From Oscillochloris sp. ZM17-4 (GTDB lineage Bacteria; Chloroflexota; Chloroflexia; Chloroflexales; Chloroflexaceae), in NCBI RefSeq assembly GCF_019599295.1, contig NZ_JAIEWN010000036.1:8504-51416 (forward strand): a stretch of 42,913 bases of DNA. The letters run 5' to 3'. Under the pieces are notes generated by a model. The model saw nothing but the letters and a program-made list of their open reading frames with translations, was not told where the DNA came from and ran no database searches. The first letter of the stretch is position 1. The number at the start of each line of letters is the position of its first letter. Shown one piece after another: positions 7,613 to 16,067 of this stretch. The position numbers and the translations under genes were made by a program.

Positions 7613-10180
7613 ATGGAGCGACAGGTTAACGGGCAGGATCGCGAAGGCGAGAGACACCAGGGCATAGCCATGCAGACAGTCCGCCACGAGCTACGCACGC
7701 CGGTGAACCATATCATCGGCTTTAGCGAGATGCTTCTGGAGGAGGCGTCCGACCTAGAGCTGCCCGCGCACTACGGCGCGCTCCAGCGCGTGGTGGACGC
7801 CGGGCGACAGATCCTGGCCGCGATCACCGAGATCCTGGCCGGGAGCGGCGTCGCCGTGCGTCAGTCCGACCTGCTCGCCCTGCACAGCCGGATCACCCCC
7901 TACCTGGGCGAGATCACCATGGTCTGCGCCGAGCTGATCCGCATCGCCGAGGGCGAGGGCCGCCCGCAGTTCGCTGTAGACCTGCGCAAGATCGCCGGCG
8001 CCGCCGATCAGCTTGCGCAGATCGCGTCGGGCGCCACGCCGCTCTCGACCGCCCCCCCGCTCGCCGAGGCGCAGGCCGAGGTCGCAGGCCGAGGGCCAGA
8101 GCAGATCGGCGGCAGCCTGCTCCTGGTCGATGATAACGACATGAACCGCGATATGTTCTCGCGGCGGCTGGAGCGGCTGGGCTATGCTATCACTGAGGCC
8201 AGGGATGGGCGGCCGGCCCTCGACGCGATGCGGGCCACGCACTTCGACCTCGTGCTGCTCGATATTATGATGCCGGACATGGACGGCTACGCGGTGCTGC
8301 GCGAGATGCAGGCCGACCCTGAGCTGCGCCACGTGCCGGTGATCGTGCTCTCGGCCCTGGACGATATGGCCAGCGTCGTGCAGGCGATCGAGCTGGGCGC
8401 CGACGACTACCTGCCCAAGCCCTGCGACTCGGTGCTGCTCAACGCGCGCATCGGCGCGTGCCTCTTCAAGCACCACGTGCGCGACATGGAGGTTCAGTAC
8501 CTCAGGCGGATCGAGCACGAGAAGCGCCGCGCCGACGACCTGCTGAACATCGTCATCCCGATCGGCGTGGCCCTCTCGGTCGAGAAGGATTTCAACCAGC
8601 TGCTTGAGCGGATCGTCACCGAGGCCCAGCAGCTCTGCAACGCCGACGGGGCCACCCTCTATCTGCGCACCGGCGACGAGCGGCTGCGCTTTATGATCGT
8701 GCGCACCCGCTCGCTGAACATCGCCATGGGCGGGGCCAGCAGCAAGGACATCCCCTTCCCGCCCCTGCGCCTCTACGATGAGCACAGCGGCGCGCCCCAG
8801 CATAACTATGTGGTGGCCCACTCCGCGCTCACCGGCGAGACGATCAATATCGTCGACGCCTACAATACTGAGGACTATGACTTCTCAGGCACGCGCGACT
8901 TCGACACGCGCACCGGCTACCGCTCCACCTCGATGCTCACCATCCCGCTGAAAGATGGCTTCGGCCGGGTGGCTGGGGTGCTCCAGCTGATCAACGCCCA
9001 GGACGAGGCGGGCACAGTGATCGCCTTCGATGAATTCTCCGCGCAGATGCTCCGCTCCCTCGGCACGCTGGCCGCCGCCGCCCTGGCGGCCTACACCCGC
9101 GAGCAGGAGCTGCGCCAGGAGATCAGCGAGCTGCGGATCGAGATCGACCTGGTGAAAAAGCAGCGCGAGGTCGAGCAGATCACCCAGTCGAGCTACTTCG
9201 GCCAGCTCCAGGAGCGCGCCCGCCAGCTCCGCGGGACGGCGGCGGCGGCCGAGTCGTCCGACGCCACGGCGCACACAGGCAACCAGCGGCGCGACCGCGA
9301 TAGGGGCAGCGAGCTACAGAAGAAGGTCTACACTATCGGCGGCCAGGAGATCCACGTCCGCGAGCAGGGGCCGCCCGGCCGGCAGACGGTCGTGCTCATC
9401 CACGGCTGGTCGAGCAGCTGGTACGCGATGTCGCCGCTGCTGACGATGCTCAGCGAGCGCAGCCACTGCGTGGCGGTGGACCTGCCGGGCTACGGCGAGT
9501 CGCCGCCGCTGCGCGAGCGGGCCACGATCGCGGCCTACGCCGACCTGCTGGCCGAGCTGATCAAGGAGATCAGCCCGGGGCAGCAGGTGGTGCTGGTGGG
9601 CCACTCGATGGGCGGCATGATCAGCGTGACGATGGCCCTGCGCCACACGCCGCTGGTCGAGCGCCTGGTGCTAATCTGCCCGACGATCAGCGGGAACCTG
9701 TCGTTCTGGATCAACACCTTCATCTCGCCGATCACGATGCTGGAGCGATTTCCGATCGCCAGCCGGGTCGTGGCGCTGCTGGAGCCGTATATGCTGAGCG
9801 TGACCGACCGGCTCATGCGGCCGGCCTCGTTCGCCGACCGCACGGTGATCAGCGCGGCCGACTACGCGCGCCTGCGGGACGACGCGCGCCGCCCCGGACA
9901 GGGCAGGGTGCGCGCCGAGTGCTTCTGGGCCATGCGCGACAACGACCTGAGCGATAAGCTCGCGCTCGTCACCACGCCCTCGCTGGTGATCTGGGGCATG
10001 GAGGACAACACCGTGCCCCTGCGCGACGCCAGCCTGGTGGATGATCTGCTGGCCGGCACCGACCTTCAGGTGCTGCCGCGCGCCGGGCACTGGCCGCAGT
10101 TCGAGTCGCCCGAGCGCACCCAGCGCCACATCCGGGCCTTCCTCGGCAAGCCGCTCAAGCTGCTCAGGGTGCAGCTCTGA
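7613..10180 (+). CDS. HisKA-like/receiver/GAF/alpha-beta-hydrolase fusion protein
   Basis: A single 855-residue frame with four parts. Residues 15-75 resemble a histidine-kinase dimerisation helix pair with an H-box (RHELRTPVNHIIGFSEML, H25), but no HATPase domain follows. Residues 168-285 are a receiver domain with acceptor D217 (LLDIMMPDMDGY) and the conserved Lys in LPKP. Residues about 322-495 are a GAF domain, then a coiled coil to about 545 and a polar linker. Residues 570-850 are a complete alpha/beta hydrolase: LIHGWSSSW oxyanion region, nucleophile S665 in GHSMGG, D798 in WGMEDNTVP and H826 in AGHWPQFE. In known HisKA-REC-GAF proteins the output is often a nucleotide cyclase; here it appears replaced by a hydrolase. 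A phosphorylation- or ligand-regulated esterase/lipase is inferred. No strong ribosome-binding site is visible; M20 is an alternative start. Confidence 0.88.
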   Translation: MERQVNGQDREGERHQGIAMQTVRHELRTPVNHIIGFSEMLLEEASDLELPAHYGALQRVVDAGRQILAAITEILAGSGVAVRQSDLLALHSRITPYLGEITMVCAELIRIAEGEGRPQFAVDLRKIAGAADQLAQIASGATPLSTAPPLAEAQAEVAGRGPEQIGGSLLLVDDNDMNRDMFSRRLERLGYAITEARDGRPALDAMRATHFDLVLLDIMMPDMDGYAVLREMQADPELRHVPVIVLSALDDMASVVQAIELGADDYLPKPCDSVLLNARIGACLFKHHVRDMEVQYLRRIEHEKRRADDLLNIVIPIGVALSVEKDFNQLLERIVTEAQQLCNADGATLYLRTGDERLRFMIVRTRSLNIAMGGASSKDIPFPPLRLYDEHSGAPQHNYVVAHSALTGETINIVDAYNTEDYDFSGTRDFDTRTGYRSTSMLTIPLKDGFGRVAGVLQLINAQDEAGTVIAFDEFSAQMLRSLGTLAAAALAAYTREQELRQEISELRIEIDLVKKQREVEQITQSSYFGQLQERARQLRGTAAAAESSDATAHTGNQRRDRDRGSELQKKVYTIGGQEIHVREQGPPGRQTVVLIHGWSSSWYAMSPLLTMLSERSHCVAVDLPGYGESPPLRERATIAAYADLLAELIKEISPGQQVVLVGHSMGGMISVTMALRHTPLVERLVLICPTISGNLSFWINTFISPITMLERFPIASRVVALLEPYMLSVTDRLMRPASFADRTVISAADYARLRDDARRPGQGRVRAECFWAMRDNDLSDKLALVTTPSLVIWGMEDNTVPLRDASLVDDLLAGTDLQVLPRAGHWPQFESPERTQRHIRAFLGKPLKLLRVQL

Positions 10181-10191
10181 GGCATTGATCA

Positions 10192-10255
10192 CTGAGGCGC
10201 TGAGGCGCTGAGGCGCTGAAGGGTGAGGCGAGCGCTGCGCGCTCGCCTCACCCTT
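10192..10255 (+). terminator. Octamer repeat followed by a 17-bp perfect hairpin
   Basis: Three tandem copies of CTGAGGCG (10192-10215) are followed by a perfect inverted repeat (10219-10235 with 10239-10255) with a TGC loop. It sits 38 bases after the fusion-gene stop. There is only TTTG after the stem, so termination would be weak by classical rules, but a transcript hairpin is certain to be stable. Confidence 0.65.
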
Positions 10256-10289
10256 TGATCGTCGCCGCGCCCTGAAGCGGTATCGCTTT

Positions 10290-10625
10290 TTGTATCGCTT
10301 TCCGCTACCACGCCGGGCGACCGCTGTGGTTAAGTATGGCTACCCCAACCTGATGTGGAACTCGCGCTTCGCCGTGCTCTCGGGCGACCCCTTCGACAGC
10401 AGCGCCGGCCTGCAGTTCCCCGCCCCCGAGGGCATGTCGCTCTCCTACCAGCCGCATCTGCTGACGGCCCAGGCCTTCATCCCGCCCACCGAGCGCACCG
10501 AGGTGACCGGATTCGCCTTCCAGGGCGACAACGACGCCATCCGGGCCGAGGTTATGCGTCGCCTGAACGCGACGCCGGCCTACCGGCGGCTGTTCGGCAC
10601 GGCCTTCCCCACGGTGCGGGCCGCC
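10290..10625 (+). pseudogene. Fragment of a di-haem cytochrome c peroxidase/MauG-like gene
   Basis: The frame gives a central piece recognisable as a MauG/cytochrome-c-peroxidase-type protein (KYGYPNLMWNSRF, then FAFQGDNDAIRAEVMRRLNA and AYRRLFGTAFPTV). No CxxCH haem motif, signal peptide or proper start is present, and after about 10620 the frame runs into unrelated sequence. A complete protein of this family is several times longer. I read it as a remnant left by deletion. Confidence 0.6.
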
Positions 10626-10699
10626 GACCAGCAGCTCCAGGGGCCGGGCCAGGCGGGCCAGCAGGGCCTCGGGCGTAAACATGTGCGTCCAGGCAGCGG

Positions 10700-10797
10700 C
10701 CAGCTCGATGGCGGCGCAGCAGCTCTTGCATCACAATGACCCGGCGCGGCAGCCTGTAGGCGGCCAAGTGGCCGCGTAGGAAGGCCGGGATTTCGAC
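10700..10797 (-). pseudogene. Possible C-terminal scrap of an AMP-forming acyl-CoA ligase
   Basis: The minus-strand frame reads VEIPAFLRGHLAAYRLPRRV, resembling the C-terminal lid of acyl-CoA/AMP ligases (FxRxxLAxYKxPR). The catalytic Lys region that should follow is lost in RRHRAGRCL. Only about 30 residues are recognisable, and it abuts the peroxidase fragment on the other strand. Confidence is limited by length. Confidence 0.35.
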
Positions 10798-10820
10798 CCC
10801 GCGGCGGACGCGAGGCCCAG

Positions 10821-11531
10821 CTACGCCCCGTCCCGCAGCCGGCCGGCGCGCACCAGCTCGTTGAGCATATCCACCTGCACCTCCTGGATGCTGGCCAGGC
10901 GCTGCCACTGCTGGTTCATGAGGTGGTCGAGCTTCTCCTGCATCTGGCGGATCTCCAGCTCGGCCTTCAGGTTCACCTGGTAGTCGTGGCTTGCCCGCAG
11001 GCGGTCCTTCTCCTCCTGGCGGTTCTGGCTCATCATAATGATCGGCGCCTGCATGGCGGCCACGCAGGAGAGCACCAGGTTGAGCAGGATGAAGGGGTAG
11101 GGGTCGAAGAAGCGGGTGAGCAGGCTGTTGGCCCCGATCCAGACAATGATGATCGCGCCAAAGATGCTGATGAAGCTCCAGCTGCCGCCGAAGGCGGCGA
11201 TCCGGTCGGAGAGACGGTCGCCGAAGCTGAGCTGCTGCGCGAAGGTCTCGTTGGTGTCCTCGGCGATCAGGTCGCCATCGCTAATGCTGGCGACGACCTC
11301 CCGCTCCAGCTCGCTGAGGTCACCGCCCTCATCGGCGACCAGCTGCGCGACATAGTCGGCGCGGGCGGCGGCCAGGTCCTCGGCGCAGATGTAGCCGCCC
11401 TCGTCCCAGGCGGGGCGGCCGGCGCGCAGCCGGCGCAGCAGCTCCTCGCGTACCGCCCCGGCCGGCACCACCTCGGCGAGGCGCTTCTCCTTACCACAGG
11501 CCTGGCAGCGCACACGATCATCGCTCTCCAT
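10821..11531 (-). CDS. DUF1003 family membrane protein
   Basis: A 236-residue protein. A short N-terminal cysteine cluster (CQAC and a later C in GGYICAEDL) precedes a DUF1003 core: FGDRLSDRIAAFGGSWSF, a transmembrane helix about 116-136, YPFILLNLVLSCVAAMQAP in a second helix, then MMSQNRQEEKDR and a long charged helix (about 170-230) that is probably a coiled coil. DUF1003 proteins are two-helix inner-membrane proteins of unknown function. The start has AGGAGG six bases upstream. It is divergent from the PAS-STAS gene. Confidence 0.88.
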   Translation of the reverse strand: MESDDRVRCQACGKEKRLAEVVPAGAVREELLRRLRAGRPAWDEGGYICAEDLAAARADYVAQLVADEGGDLSELEREVVASISDGDLIAEDTNETFAQQLSFGDRLSDRIAAFGGSWSFISIFGAIIIVWIGANSLLTRFFDPYPFILLNLVLSCVAAMQAPIIMMSQNRQEEKDRLRASHDYQVNLKAELEIRQMQEKLDHLMNQQWQRLASIQEVQVDMLNELVRAGRLRDGA

Positions 11532-11735
11532 CAGCGGCCTCCTGAACAGTGCTCTATGTTAGGTGTCGATTCTGGATCCTACCACAGCTCACGTGTCTGG
11601 CTCAAGCCTTCCCGCCACGCCGCACCCCAGCCTCAAGACAACCTCGTATATATTGGTGTGTATACTATATGCGCAGAGTGCGGCGGTGATCTGATGCTCG
11701 CGCCAGTACCCACATAGCAGTGAGAGGTATGGAGT
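11532..11735. other. Divergent intergenic region
   Basis: About 200 bases between the DUF1003 (-) and PAS-STAS (+) genes. It must hold both promoters. An AT-rich block near 11646-11670 contains TATACT (11661-11666), a possible -10 for the plus-strand gene, but no convincing -35 is at the right distance. Confidence 0.35.
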
Positions 11736-12641
11736 ATGAGCGACCTAAGTGTTGAGCTTGAGCAGTTGCGCGCCCGTGTCGCCGAGTACGATCGCCGCGA
11801 GCAGGAGGCGGCCGAGCGTGAGGCCGGGCTGCGCCGCGATCTGGCAATGTACCAGCTTGTGATCGACCACCTGCCGATGCGCGTCTTCTGGAAGGACGCC
11901 GTGGATCTGCGCTACCTCGGCTGCAACCTCGGGTTTGCCCAGGATAGCGGACGCCAATCCCCGTCCGACATGATCGGCGACGACGACTTTCACATGGGCT
12001 GGGCCGAGCAGGCCGACGCCTACCGCGCTGATGATCGCCACGTGCTCAACACGCGCCAGGGTCGGCCCAACTATGAGGAGCGGCAGAGCCGCCCCGACGG
12101 CGAGGCCTGGCTGCGCACCAGCAAGATCCCGCTGATCGACGCCGACGGAGCCTTGGTCGGCGTGCTCGGCACCTATGAGGATATCACCGAGCACCGCGCT
12201 GCCGAGCAGGCGCGCATAGAGTATCAGGAGCGGCTGATCGCCGCGCAGCAGGACAGCCTGCGCGAGCTCTCGACGCCGCTCATCCCCCTGGCCGAGAACG
12301 TCGTCGCCATGCCCCTGGTGGGCACGATCGACACCCGGCGGGCCGCCCAGATCATGGAGACCCTGCTTGAGGGGATCGCCGCGCTCCAGGCCGACATCGC
12401 GCTGCTCGATGTGAGCGGGGTGCGGGTGATCGACACCCAGGTGGCCGACGCCATCCTGCGCGCGGCCCGCGCCGCCAAGCTGCTCGGCGCCCAGGTGGTG
12501 CTCACCGGGATGAGCGCCGAGATCGCCCAGACGGTCGTCCACCTCGGCGCCGACATGAGCGGGATCATCACGCTGGCGACGCTGCGCGAGGGCATGCAGT
12601 ACGCCGCCAGCCGGGCTACAGAGACGATATCGGGCAGCTAA
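11736..12641 (+). CDS. PAS-STAS regulator, RsbR/stressosome-type
   Basis: A 301-residue protein: N-terminal coiled coil (about 1-35), a PAS domain (about 36-155, with MRVFWKDAVDLRYLGCN and the closing GVLGTYEDITEHR), a linker helix, and a C-terminal STAS domain (about 185-295). The STAS part has LLDVSGVRVIDTQVADAI and GMSAEIAQTVV. In RsbR these two places carry phosphorylatable Thr residues; here a Ser stands at the first and the usual Thr is kept at the second. By family it should sense a signal with PAS and control a sigma-factor or cyclase pathway through an RsbT-like kinase; none is encoded nearby. A clear terminator follows. Confidence 0.88.
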   Translation: MSDLSVELEQLRARVAEYDRREQEAAEREAGLRRDLAMYQLVIDHLPMRVFWKDAVDLRYLGCNLGFAQDSGRQSPSDMIGDDDFHMGWAEQADAYRADDRHVLNTRQGRPNYEERQSRPDGEAWLRTSKIPLIDADGALVGVLGTYEDITEHRAAEQARIEYQERLIAAQQDSLRELSTPLIPLAENVVAMPLVGTIDTRRAAQIMETLLEGIAALQADIALLDVSGVRVIDTQVADAILRAARAAKLLGAQVVLTGMSAEIAQTVVHLGADMSGIITLATLREGMQYAASRATETISGS

Positions 12642-12661
12642 AAGGCCGGCGCGATCACCGC

Positions 12662-12706
12662 AAAGAGCCAGTCCAGACGCGAGAGCGCCTGGACTGGCTC
12701 TTTTTT
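12662..12706 (+). terminator. Rho-independent terminator
   Basis: AAAGAGCCAGTCCAG (12662-12676) pairs exactly with its complement at 12689-12703 around a 12-base loop, and the stem runs into TTTTTT ending at 12706. It lies 20 bases after the PAS-STAS stop. Confidence 0.95.
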
Positions 12707-12788
12707 GCCCGCCCCATAGCCTTAGCTAGCCCTTAGCTACGAGTCACGGGGGATTTAGGCTTCAGGAGGATACTTAGCGAGAACGTAC

Positions 12789-12808
12789 GGGCGCAGCGCG
12801 CTGCGCCC
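12789..12808. repeat. Palindrome GGGCGCAGC-GC-GCTGCGCCC
   Basis: Nine-base perfect arms around GC. Close relatives of this palindrome occur at 32113-32140 and inside 32431-32472, so it looks like a small dispersed palindromic unit. It sits in the leader of the HtrA-like gene. Confidence 0.7.
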
Positions 12809-12842
12809 CAACAGGAAGCCTGGCTCTGGAGGAATGAATACT

Positions 12843-14087
12843 ATGAACCGCTCAAAGATCATCGTCGCCGCCCTGGCCGTGCCGACAGCACTGGCCATCG
12901 CCGGCTGCGCGGCCATCACCCCCGCAGCCGCGCCGCAGCCCGCAGCCGCCGCAGCCCCAGCGCCCGCCGCCGTAGCCCCAGCGCCCGCCGCCGGCGCGCT
13001 GGCCGCCTACGAGGGTACCCTGGAGCAGATCTACAGCCAGGTCAACCCCTCGGTCGTCCACGTCGAGGTTGTCGAGCAGGCCTCGGCCCAGGCCGCGCCG
13101 CCCGACCCCTTCGGCATGTTCGGCGGCCAGCAGGGCCAGCCCCAGGTGCAGGTCGGCTCGGGCTCCGGCTTCCTCTGGGACACCTCCGGCCACATCGTGA
13201 CCAACAACCACGTGGTGGCCGGGGCCAGCAAGATAACTGTCACCCTCGCCGACGGCACCACGGTGCCAGCCAAGGTGGTCGGCGCCGACCCGACCAGCGA
13301 CCTGGCGGTGATCGTGGTTGACCCGAAGGTCATCGCCGGGCTACAGCCGATCAAGGTCGGCGACTCGACCCAGGTCAAGGTCGGCCAGCTGGCGATCGCG
13401 ATCGGCAACCCCTTCGGCCTAGACGGCACCATGACCACCGGGATCATCAGCGCCATCGGGCGCTCGCTGCCCACCGGCGACGGCAGCGCGCCGAGCTACA
13501 CCATCCCCAACGTCATCCAGACCGACGCCTCGATCAACCCGGGCAACTCGGGCGGCGTGCTGCTCGACGACGCCGGGCGGCTGATCGGCGTCACGGCGGC
13601 GATCGAGTCGCCGGTGCGCGCATCCTCGGGGGTCGGCTTCGCCATCCCGGCGGCGATCGTGCAGCAGGAGGCGCCGGCCCTGATCAAAGATGGCCACTAC
13701 GACCACCCCTGGCTCGGGCTGAGCGGATCGACCCTGACGCCCGACGAGGCCCAGGCGATGGGCCTGCCGGCGGGCCAGCGCGGCGCCCTGGTCGGCAGCA
13801 TCGTCAGCGGCGGGCCGGCTGACAAGGCCGGGCTGCGCGGCAGCGACCGCCAGGTGACGATCAACGGGATGCAGGGCCAGGTCGGCGGCGATGTGATCAC
13901 CGCCCTCGATGGCCAGCCGGTGAAGGACTTCGACAGCCTGGTGGCCTACCTGGCCGACCACACCAAGGTCGGGCAGAGCGTGAGCGTCACCCTGCTGCGC
14001 GACGGCAAGGAGCAGACGGTGAGCCTGACCCTGGCGACGCGGCCGAGCGACCCCGCGCCCGTGGCGAGCAGCGCCAGCGGCCAGTAG
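12843..14087 (+). CDS. HtrA/DegP-like serine protease lipoprotein with PDZ domain
   Basis: A 414-residue S1C protease. The N-terminus is a lipoprotein signal with likely lipidated Cys22 (ALAIAGC), then an Ala/Pro linker (about 25-55). The trypsin-like domain carries H123 (TNNHVV), D153 (TSDLAV) and S236 (NPGNSGG). A PDZ domain spans about 285-405, with the usual GPADKAGL and GDVITALDGQPV. The protein should degrade or chaperone damaged extracytoplasmic proteins. Two in-frame ATGs exist. The first (12834) directly abuts the GGAGGA ribosome-binding site, so the second (12843), nine bases away, is chosen. TatA follows in the same direction. Confidence 0.93.
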   Translation: MNRSKIIVAALAVPTALAIAGCAAITPAAAPQPAAAAAPAPAAVAPAPAAGALAAYEGTLEQIYSQVNPSVVHVEVVEQASAQAAPPDPFGMFGGQQGQPQVQVGSGSGFLWDTSGHIVTNNHVVAGASKITVTLADGTTVPAKVVGADPTSDLAVIVVDPKVIAGLQPIKVGDSTQVKVGQLAIAIGNPFGLDGTMTTGIISAIGRSLPTGDGSAPSYTIPNVIQTDASINPGNSGGVLLDDAGRLIGVTAAIESPVRASSGVGFAIPAAIVQQEAPALIKDGHYDHPWLGLSGSTLTPDEAQAMGLPAGQRGALVGSIVSGGPADKAGLRGSDRQVTINGMQGQVGGDVITALDGQPVKDFDSLVAYLADHTKVGQSVSVTLLRDGKEQTVSLTLATRPSDPAPVASSASGQ

Positions 14088-14144
14088 GGGCGACCCGGTG
14101 TGGTCGCCCGTAGCCCCTGCGGGCGGCCCAACGTGGCCGCCCGC
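14088..14144 (+). repeat. Two consecutive GC-rich hairpins
   Basis: Directly after the protease stop, GGGCGACC (14088-14095) pairs with 14102-14109, and GCGGGCGGCC (14119-14128) pairs with 14135-14144. Neither is followed by T residues. They may attenuate read-through into tatA or protect the 3' end of the upstream message. Confidence 0.6.
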
Positions 14145-14167
14145 ACCACAAAGGAAGCGAGGGCGTG

Positions 14168-14356
14168 ATGGGCGATATCGGTGTCCCTGAGCTGCTGATC
14201 ATCCTGGCGGTCGTCATGGTCGTGATCGGACCAGGGAAGCTGTCCGGACTCGGTGCCGCGCTGGGCCGCTCGATCCGCGAGCTGCGCCAGGGGCTGCGCG
14301 ATGAGAAGGGAGAGGATGCGGCCAAGCCGTGCTATCATACCGATGACCAGGGCTGA
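14168..14356 (+). CDS. tatA: TatA/TatE-like twin-arginine translocase subunit
   Basis: A 62-residue protein with one N-terminal transmembrane helix (ELLIILAVVMVVIG), the PGKLSGLGAALGRSIRELRQG amphipathic helix and a short charged tail. The length, hinge and amphipathic helix fit TatA/E, the pore-forming component for folded protein export. The usual Phe-Gly before the hinge reads Ile-Gly. TatC is not in the window. A GTG three bases upstream is a possible alternative start. Confidence 0.85.
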   Translation: MGDIGVPELLIILAVVMVVIGPGKLSGLGAALGRSIRELRQGLRDEKGEDAAKPCYHTDDQG

Positions 14357-14383
14357 GGATGGAGATGGAAGAGGAGGGCAGCT

Positions 14384-15376
14384 ATGGCTGTTGCCGCAGA
14401 TCTAACGGTGGAACAGGTCTCCTGGGAGCTTGATGGGATCGCGATGTACGGCACCCTGACGCACCCGGCCGGCGAGGGGCCATTCCCGGGGGTGGTGTTT
14501 GTCGCCGGCAGCGGGCCGACGGACCGCGACTGGAACTCGCCGCTCATCCCGGGCACGAACGGCAGCGCGGCCCAGCTGGCCGAGTCCCTGGCGCAGCGCG
14601 GCTACCTCTCGCTGCGCTACGACAAGCGCGCCTCGGGCCCGCACATCCAGGAGAATATGCAGCGCCTAGCCGGAAAGGTCAGCATGCGTGGGCACGCCGA
14701 GGAGCTGGCCGGTGCCGTGGGGCTGCTAGCCGGCCGCCCGGAGGCTATGCCGGGCCGCATCTTCGCGCTGGCCAGCAGCGAGGGCTGCATCCACGCGCTG
14801 AACTACCAGCTCGGCGCGCCGGCGACGCCGCTGGCCGGCCTGGTGCTGACCGGGGCGCCGGCCCGGCCGATCAGCGCCGTGGTCCACAGCCAGATCGCCG
14901 CCCAGCTGGCGGCGCTGCCGGATGGCGCGACACTGCTAGCCATCTACGAGGATGCCGTCGCGGCGTTCGCCGCCGGCCAGCCAGTGCCGCTCGATGAGCG
15001 GCTGCCGCAGGGGGCGATCATGCTGCTCCAGGGCCTGAGCGCCCCGGTCAACCTGCCCTTCTCCCGAGAGCTGTGGGTGACCGACCCGGCCGCGCTGCTT
15101 GCGGCTACCGCGGCGCCGGCCCTGATCGTGATTGGCAAGAAGGATATCCAGGTTGACTGGCATGTCGACGGCATGGTGTTTGAGTCGCTGGCCTCGCGGC
15201 TGCCGACGATCAGCATCGTCTACCCCGAGCACGCCAACCATGTGCTGAAGCACGAGCCGCGGCCGCGCGAGCAGCTCGGCCCGGCCGAGGTGATGGCCAG
15301 CTACAGCGCCGCGGGCGTCGCGATCGACCCGGAGGCGCTCGCGGCTATCGTCGACTGGCTCGACGCGCGGCGATAA
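14384..15376 (+). CDS. Alpha/beta hydrolase with atypical nucleophile elbow
   Basis: A 330-residue alpha/beta hydrolase of the S9/BAAT/'DUF1749-like' general type. PGVVFVAGSGPTDRDWN is the oxyanion-hole loop and YLSLRYDKRASG the next conserved strand. The nucleophile elbow, expected as GHSEG, reads ASSEGC. The acid (GKKDIQVD) and His (EHANHVLKH) are retained. The Ser is therefore present, but the first small residue and the His of the elbow have changed. Substrate unknown. A GAGGAGGG ribosome-binding site supports the ATG. The OmpR-type regulator begins 10 bases downstream, so the hydrolase may belong to its operon. Confidence 0.8.
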   Translation: MAVAADLTVEQVSWELDGIAMYGTLTHPAGEGPFPGVVFVAGSGPTDRDWNSPLIPGTNGSAAQLAESLAQRGYLSLRYDKRASGPHIQENMQRLAGKVSMRGHAEELAGAVGLLAGRPEAMPGRIFALASSEGCIHALNYQLGAPATPLAGLVLTGAPARPISAVVHSQIAAQLAALPDGATLLAIYEDAVAAFAAGQPVPLDERLPQGAIMLLQGLSAPVNLPFSRELWVTDPAALLAATAAPALIVIGKKDIQVDWHVDGMVFESLASRLPTISIVYPEHANHVLKHEPRPREQLGPAEVMASYSAAGVAIDPEALAAIVDWLDARR

Positions 15377-15386
15377 TGAGGATGTG

Positions 15387-16067
<681 letters not shown>

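Noticed and set aside
10552-10908. A 118-codon minus-strand frame downstream of the DUF1003 gene
   Set aside because: Only about 30 residues resemble a known family. The rest is Pro/Gly/Arg-rich read-through of the peroxidase fragment, and the frame overlaps the DUF1003 end.
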